A stretch of 17,214 bases of DNA from positions 1-17,214 of the forward strand of contig JAVBOV010000058.1 in assembly GCA_031550205.1 (NCBI GenBank), written 5' to 3'. Shown here piece by piece: positions 13,283-17,214 of this stretch (within the stretch, counting starts at the first letter, position 1; the number at the start of each line of letters is the position of its first letter). The notes beneath the pieces are model-generated. The model did not search any database. It worked only from the letters and a program-made list of their open reading frames with translations, and was not told the DNA's origin. The translations under genes were made by a program, and so were the position numbers. The stretch comes from JAVBOV01 sp031550205 (GTDB lineage: Bacteria > Pseudomonadota > Alphaproteobacteria > RF32 > CAG-239).

Positions 13283-14584
13283 CTAGCACTCGCACTTTTT
13301 GCCTTTCTTGCGTGAAGGAAGCTCCGGCTTCGGCACAATGTTCGCCTCTTCATCCAAAGCCACGGTTGGTGTAACCGGCATGGCCTCGGTTTTTGTAATC
13401 TGAATATAGCCGATATCCGGCTTGGCCGTGCGGTGGCGAATTGTGAATAAAACAAAAGAAAAAGAGATAATGGTAAACGCCCACATATACCAGACATCGC
13501 CAAAGCGTTCCATGGCAAAAGAAATTATAATCGGTCCAAAAATCATGCCCACGCCCTGCAGCAAAATAAGCTGCCCGCTGGCATGCACGCGCTCTTCATC
13601 CGTCACCAAATCATTAATGTGCGACACGCAAACCGGATAAATTACCAAAGCGCATGCCCCGAGAGCAAAAGCGCAGGCGGCAATATAATTTCTGCCCATT
13701 TCCATAAAATGCGGAAAGAACACGGAAACAACCGACAACAACAAACAGCACCACATTAAAACAATTCGTCTGTCTCTCTTATCCGAAAAACGGCCGACCG
13801 GCAGCTGCGCCGTCATGCCGCCCAAAATTCCGCAAAACATAAACAAAGAAGTATCCTGAATATCAAGCCCGATTTTGCCGGTATAAACCGCGCCCAATGC
13901 AAAAAAATTGCCGACCATCAAACCGCTGGTAATGCAGCCGATAACACCCACTGGCGTAATTTTATAAAGCTTGAACAAAGACATTCTGGAGGCAACCTTA
14001 ATGTCCGGTGTTGAAAGCGAGGTCAGCGCCACCGGCAGCAGCGCCAGAGAAAACAAAATTGAAATCACAATATATAAAACCACTTGGTTCGGGTCCGGAA
14101 TATTAAGCATCAACTGCGCCATGCTGGAACCAACATAAGACGTAATCATATACAGCGCCACGATTCTGCCTCTGGTATCATTCTTAATTTTGGAGTTAAG
14201 CCAGCTTTCCAAACACATGGTGGCCGCGCCGATGCAATATCCTTCCAAAAAGCGCAAGATGCCCCACAAAACAGGCAGTCCGGAAAAATAATGCAGCAAT
14301 GAAAAAATGGAAACAATTGAAAGATACGTTCCAAACGCCCTGATATGTCCCACGCGGTTAATAATCTTTTGCGCGGTTAAGGCCGCCCACACATATCCCA
14401 CATAATAGCTGGCCATAATCATACCGGCAACTGAGGCCGCCGTGTGCGTTGCATTAAGGCGCACGCCCAGCAAAGATGTCAATAAACCAGAGGCCAGACA
14501 GAACAAAAGCGTTCCCAAAAAAATTGCCGATAAAGGCAAGACAATTGTTTTAACCCGATAAATTTTCCTGGCAATAAAGTGCAT
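13283..14584 (-). CDS. MFS transporter, YcaD-like
   Basis: Inner-membrane major facilitator protein, 433 residues, with about twelve hydrophobic segments in two halves. The pattern ESWLNSK...TRGRIVALYM in the first half and GGMTAQLPVGRFSDKRDRR in the loop of the second half (MFS motif A-like) resembles E. coli YcaD and its relatives; the substrate is unknown. After the last helix (about residue 380) comes a polar tail of about 50 residues ending in a Lys/Cys-rich KKGKKCEC. AAGGGGA lies 7 bases before the ATG. It is convergent with gltX across the 88-bp repeat element and divergent from the Nudix gene, with a 56-base shared upstream region containing the palindrome at 14604-14618. Confidence 0.82.
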   Translation of the reverse strand: MHFIARKIYRVKTIVLPLSAIFLGTLLFCLASGLLTSLLGVRLNATHTAASVAGMIMASYYVGYVWAALTAQKIINRVGHIRAFGTYLSIVSIFSLLHYFSGLPVLWGILRFLEGYCIGAATMCLESWLNSKIKNDTRGRIVALYMITSYVGSSMAQLMLNIPDPNQVVLYIVISILFSLALLPVALTSLSTPDIKVASRMSLFKLYKITPVGVIGCITSGLMVGNFFALGAVYTGKIGLDIQDTSLFMFCGILGGMTAQLPVGRFSDKRDRRIVLMWCCLLLSVVSVFFPHFMEMGRNYIAACAFALGACALVIYPVCVSHINDLVTDEERVHASGQLILLQGVGMIFGPIIISFAMERFGDVWYMWAFTIISFSFVLFTIRHRTAKPDIGYIQITKTEAMPVTPTVALDEEANIVPKPELPSRKKGKKCEC

Positions 14585-14603
14585 TTTAATTCCCCTTCCC
14601 TAC

Positions 14604-14618
14604 AATCTATGCTAGATT
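14604..14618. promoter_or_regulatory. Palindrome in the MFS/Nudix divergent intergenic region
   Basis: AATCTA, centre TGC, TAGATT: perfect 6-bp arms in the only 56 bases available for both promoters. It could be an operator. No clear -35/-10 pair was found for either gene. Confidence 0.35.
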
Positions 14619-14640
14619 CTTAAACAAGGAGTTAAAATTT

Positions 14641-15036
14641 ATGAAAATAGTTACGGCCGGCCTCATTTTTTGCCAAGAAAAAATCTTAATTGCTCAGCGC
14701 AAAAAAGGCAAAGCTCTGGAACTGCTGTGGGAATTTCCCGGCGGCAAGCAGGAAGAGGGCGAAAGCCTTGAAGCATGCCTCAAAAGAGAAATCAAAGAAG
14801 AGTTTGGCAAAGATATTGAAATTGAACGCTTTTTTGACCAAAGTGTTTATGAATACCCGGGCGGAGCAATTTGCCTAAAGGCTTTCTTCTGCAAATCTGC
14901 CGATAAAAACATTCCGTTTCTCGATTCTCACGAGCAATGCCGCTGGATATCGCTTAATGAACTGCCTGAATATGAATTCTGCCCTGCCGATGTTCCGCTC
15001 GTCACTCGGCTCTCATCCTGCGGTTTCTGCCGATAA
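14641..15036 (+). CDS. Nudix hydrolase, MutT-like
   Basis: Cytosolic Nudix pyrophosphohydrolase, 131 residues, probably acting on oxidised or non-canonical (d)NTPs. It begins KIVTAGLIFCQEKILIAQR, with the substrate-loop motif LLWEFPGGK usual for MutT/NudG. The Nudix box runs from the second Gly of that motif: G, 5 residues, E, 7 residues, REI, K, EEFG, then K where a hydrophobic residue is normal. The box is otherwise complete. AAGGAG lies upstream with a rather long spacer of 11 bases. A CTP/5-methyl-CTP pyrophosphohydrolase (NudG) activity is as likely as 8-oxo-dGTP cleavage. The last 35 bases overlap the convergent flippase-domain gene. Confidence 0.85.
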   Translation: MKIVTAGLIFCQEKILIAQRKKGKALELLWEFPGGKQEEGESLEACLKREIKEEFGKDIEIERFFDQSVYEYPGGAICLKAFFCKSADKNIPFLDSHEQCRWISLNELPEYEFCPADVPLVTRLSSCGFCR

Positions 15037-15961
15037 CCAGCCCGCGCTCATAAGAGAACAACAATATTCCTGAAATAACCAGCGGCAGCAGATAATATAT
15101 CACGCGGTAAGCAATCAGCGCGCCGATAATCTCCACGCCGTTGTCTCCAGGCAAAATATAAAAGAACAGGCTCTCAAACACGCCCAATCCTCCGGGCACC
15201 TGGCTGAACACACCCAAAACCTGTGCAATAATAAACACGCCGATAAATACATCAAACTGAATGTCCACAAACGGAATCAGCGCAAAATAAAGTACCAAAG
15301 ACGCCAAAAGAATATCCGCCGCGCCGATAAACACTTGTGCAAGCGCCATCGGGAAAGAAGGCAAATTCAGTTCAACCTCTTTAATCACAATCGGCTTTTT
15401 ATAAAAGAACGGGGCAACCAGATAAATTGCCAAACCCACGGCTGAGACAATGGAAACAATAATGGTTGTGGCCTTAGAAACAGACTCTCCGCCAAAAGCG
15501 TGCTCCGGAGTTAAAAAATATCCCAATATAATCAAAAAGAAACAAGCCACCAAATAAGTAAACCCTGAAAAAGTTACCATTCTCAAAATTTCCGAGGCAT
15601 GAAATCGCCATCTGGTATAAAGCCGATAACGAATAGACCCGCCGGAAACAATGGCATGCCCCGCATTATTGCTGATGGAAAAGCCGATAAACCCGGCAAA
15701 AATCCACTTCCATGCGGAAAGCTTTCGCTTAATATATCTCAATGCCAGAAAATCATAAGAGGAAAGGGCCACATAACCAAAGAAAGACGCGGCGCAGGAA
15801 AGCAGCAGATTTTTCTGCGGAATATTAAACAAGGAGTTTTCAATTTCTTCCATATTATATTTTGATAACTGCCTGTAAATCATATATGCCGCCAAGGCAA
15901 AGAAAAACAAGCCCGACCACGAAACAATTTTTTTCAACAATCTCTTTGTCTTAAAAGACAT
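15002..15961 (-). CDS. MprF-type flippase-domain membrane protein (lysylphosphatidylglycerol synthase TM region family)
   Basis: Inner-membrane protein, 319 residues, with about eight hydrophobic segments, matching the transmembrane half of MprF (UPF0104 family). Family signatures: ALSSYDFLALRYI, SNNAGHAIVSGGSIRYRLYTRW and the late SQVPGGLGVFESLFF. The soluble aminoacyl-transferase domain of MprF is absent, so it cannot make lysyl-phosphatidylglycerol alone; a lipid-flipping or lipid-transport role is inferred. AGGAGG is 5 bases before the ATG, inside the end of the preceding lipid-kinase gene, which it overlaps by 11 bases, so the two are translationally coupled. A partner synthase may be encoded elsewhere. 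Confidence 0.8.
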   Translation of the reverse strand: MSFKTKRLLKKIVSWSGLFFFALAAYMIYRQLSKYNMEEIENSLFNIPQKNLLLSCAASFFGYVALSSYDFLALRYIKRKLSAWKWIFAGFIGFSISNNAGHAIVSGGSIRYRLYTRWRFHASEILRMVTFSGFTYLVACFFLIILGYFLTPEHAFGGESVSKATTIIVSIVSAVGLAIYLVAPFFYKKPIVIKEVELNLPSFPMALAQVFIGAADILLASLVLYFALIPFVDIQFDVFIGVFIIAQVLGVFSQVPGGLGVFESLFFYILPGDNGVEIIGALIAYRVIYYLLPLVISGILLFSYERGLVIGRNRRMRAE

Positions 15962-16577
15962 ATAATCCTCCTGTTAAGCAGCTGCCGATAATCAGCGGAA
16001 TGGAAAAGTTATCATCCAGATGCAGCTGTTTTTCATAAATTTCTGCGAACATCGCAATGACAATTCCCAAAACTCCCCATAATATAATTGTTTTATCCAG
16101 TTCAAGCAATGGGGTTAAAAATAATAATAAAAGCAGGCAGGAAACCAAAAATGCCAAAGCGCCTTCAACCGATTTTCTGCCGCCGTTAATTTTGTGCCTG
16201 CCGATCTTGCGGCCTATAAGCGCCGCTGCCGTATCTCCAATCAGCATTGAGGCAAAGGAAACAACCGCAACCGGCGGCGTAAACAAAACAACGCACATTA
16301 ACGCCGAAGCCAAAACATATGGCGACCCGCTTAAAGAGAACTTATCAGTTTTTTCTTTAGAGCGCAACATCCCGCCAAAGAGTTTTCCATAGGTTTTGGT
16401 GCAAACGCTCCATTTTTTATAAAACCCGTATTCCAATATAATGTTTGCAGCCAGCAAAAATGCAAAAATGCCCGCGTTTAAGCGGGGAGGCCAAAAAAAC
16501 ATAACCGCAGCCATCCACAAAGAGCTAAGATGCACGCTTTTTCTTAAAACTTCCTGTTTATATGAAATATTTTCCAT
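15951..16577 (-). CDS. DGK1/SEC59/VTE5-type CTP-dependent lipid kinase
   Basis: Polytopic inner-membrane protein, 208 residues, of the cytidylyltransferase-like lipid kinase family (yeast Dgk1 diacylglycerol kinase, dolichol kinase, plant phytol kinase). Signatures: LRKSVHLSSLW near the N-terminus and GDTAAALIGRKIGRHKI, GGRKSVEGALAF around residues 113-141, the nucleotide-binding core of the family. The substrate is uncertain (diacylglycerol, polyprenol or phytol). It differs from the usual bacterial DgkA. GAGGAA lies 7 bases before the ATG. It is the first gene of a two-gene operon with the MprF-type flippase-domain protein, which suggests a joint role in membrane-lipid remodelling. Confidence 0.8.
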   Translation of the reverse strand: MENISYKQEVLRKSVHLSSLWMAAVMFFWPPRLNAGIFAFLLAANIILEYGFYKKWSVCTKTYGKLFGGMLRSKEKTDKFSLSGSPYVLASALMCVVLFTPPVAVVSFASMLIGDTAAALIGRKIGRHKINGGRKSVEGALAFLVSCLLLLLFLTPLLELDKTIILWGVLGIVIAMFAEIYEKQLHLDDNFSIPLIIGSCLTGGLYVF

Positions 16578-16602
16578 ATTTTTTCCTCAACAATTCTCCA
16601 CG

Positions 16603-16630
16603 ATTTTAGTGGATAATCAGTTATTATCAA
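16603..16630 (-). promoter_or_regulatory. Promoter of the lipid-kinase/flippase operon, with internal palindrome
   Basis: TTGATA (16630-16625), a 16-base spacer and TAAAAT (16608-16603) on the - strand each match consensus at five of six positions. The spacer carries GATAAT-CAGTT-ATTATC (16612-16628), a perfect 6-bp inverted repeat that could be an operator. Confidence 0.5.
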
Positions 16631-16645
16631 GCAATATCTTTTTAA

Positions 16646-16674
16646 TTGCTTTTTAGGCTCAGATAAGCTTAAAT
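16646..16674 (+). promoter_or_regulatory. Possible promoter of the flavodoxin-fold oxidoreductase gene
   Basis: TTGCTT (16646-16651), a 17-base spacer and TTAAAT (16669-16674), 28 bases before the start codon. The match is modest. Confidence 0.25.
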
Positions 16675-16702
16675 ACACCCAACGATAACTAAGGAAATTG
16701 CC

Positions 16703-17214
16703 ATGCGCATATATCATCTGGACTGCTCATTAAACAATGAAGAACAATCGCTGACCAGAAAATATTCAAAATTAATTGTCGACCGCCTGATTGTCAGCCG
16801 CGGCACCGCTGAGGTCTTCTACATAGATTTAACCAAAGAAAAGATTCCCTTCATTAATAAAGCATATGAAACCGCCATGTTCAAGCCGGCGGGTTTAAGA
16901 GAAGAGGCTGATAAAAAAGCGCTAAACACTTTTGACATTGCCCCTTTTTTGGAGGCGGACGTATACGTTTTTGGCGTCCCCGGCTACTTCTTTAATGTTC
17001 CGGCAGTCTTCAAAAACTGGCTTGAACACCTGTTTGTGTTTGACCTCACCATCAGCCAAAACTGGATAGGCATGCTAAAAAACAAAAAAATGTATGTGGT
17101 TTCGGCCTGGGGCGGCAGCTACACCAACACCACCATCGAGGCTTCTTTTGAGCACGTAATTCGCAAATCTTTTGACCTTTTCGGCATTAAAGACATTAAA
17201 ATATTCAACATTTA
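16703..17214 (+). CDS. Flavodoxin-fold NAD(P)H-dependent oxidoreductase, 3'-truncated by the window edge
   Basis: The first 170 residues of a flavodoxin_2-type FMN oxidoreductase (azoreductase AzoR / quinone reductase / MdaB group). It starts MRIYHLDCSLNNEEQSLTRKY, the beta1 strand and phosphate-binding loop. It continues with EADVYVFGVPGYFFNVPAVFKNWLEHLF, matching the conserved VPMYNFxxPxxLKxxxD-type segment, and MYVVSAWGGSYTNT near the flavin site. The frame stays open to the end of the window. AAGGA lies 7 bases before the ATG. It is divergent from the lipid-kinase operon over 125 bases that carry promoters for both sides. The precise substrate (quinone, azo dye or other) is not predictable from this part. 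Confidence 0.8.
   Translation, partial: MRIYHLDCSLNNEEQSLTRKYSKLIVDRLIVSRGTAEVFYIDLTKEKIPFINKAYETAMFKPAGLREEADKKALNTFDIAPFLEADVYVFGVPGYFFNVPAVFKNWLEHLFVFDLTISQNWIGMLKNKKMYVVSAWGGSYTNTTIEASFEHVIRKSFDLFGIKDIKIFNI

Overview
The window looks like chromosomal DNA of an alphaproteobacterium with modest GC content (by eye in the low-to-mid 40s percent), probably an uncultured or host-associated lineage. Support comes from the RNase E/G-YacG pair and the lpxC-bamD-recN order, both typical of Alphaproteobacteria, and from LpxC and BamD, which imply a Gram-negative outer membrane. The lineage is inferred from gene content only. No complete prophage, IS element, CRISPR array, tRNA or rRNA was seen.

Layout. 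(1) 1-2335, + strand: 3' part of an RNase E/G gene, yacG, a histidine-phosphatase gene and a small membrane protein, tightly packed. (2) 2330-3073, - strand: an orphan MuF-type phage-head-domain protein behind its own leader and terminator hairpin. (3) 3327-6877, - strand: the head of the division/cell-wall (dcw) cluster, mraZ-rsmH-ftsL-ftsI, with a four-repeat MraZ-operator-like array upstream. (4) 7178-7633, - strand: a small exported protein of unknown function with a near-consensus promoter and a terminator. (5) 7778-8133, + strand: the RNase P RNA gene rnpB. (6) 8212-13175, + strand: lpxC-bamD-recN, then gltX. In many Alphaproteobacteria lpxC-bamD-recN follows ftsZ at the tail of the dcw cluster. 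(7) 13283-14584, - strand: an MFS transporter, divergent from a Nudix hydrolase gene (14641-15036, +). (8) 15002-16577, - strand: a two-gene membrane-lipid operon (DGK1/dolichol-kinase-type lipid kinase plus an MprF-type flippase-domain protein). (9) 16703-end, + strand: 5' part of a flavodoxin-fold NAD(P)H oxidoreductase.

The main unifying observation is that three families of short palindromic repeats are scattered through the window, and each has at least one copy lying in frame inside a conserved protein gene. Family A (C-rich arm, G-rich arm, G-rich tail; four copies, all in the same orientation and just upstream of + strand genes) runs through the N-terminus of YacG. Family B (GTCATTGCGAG...GGCAATCTC) encodes most of the lipoprotein signal peptide of BamD, and a second copy sits in the mraZ leader. 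Family C (GTCATTCTGAGC...GAAG) encodes an RHSEQSEE stretch in GltX, and an inverted pair of related units follows gltX. This recalls the protein-invading palindromic elements of Rickettsia, but the sequences here are different.

A second theme is rearrangement. The head and the tail of the dcw/lpxC region sit about 1.3 kb apart in divergent orientation, and everything normally between them (murE to ftsZ) is absent from the window.
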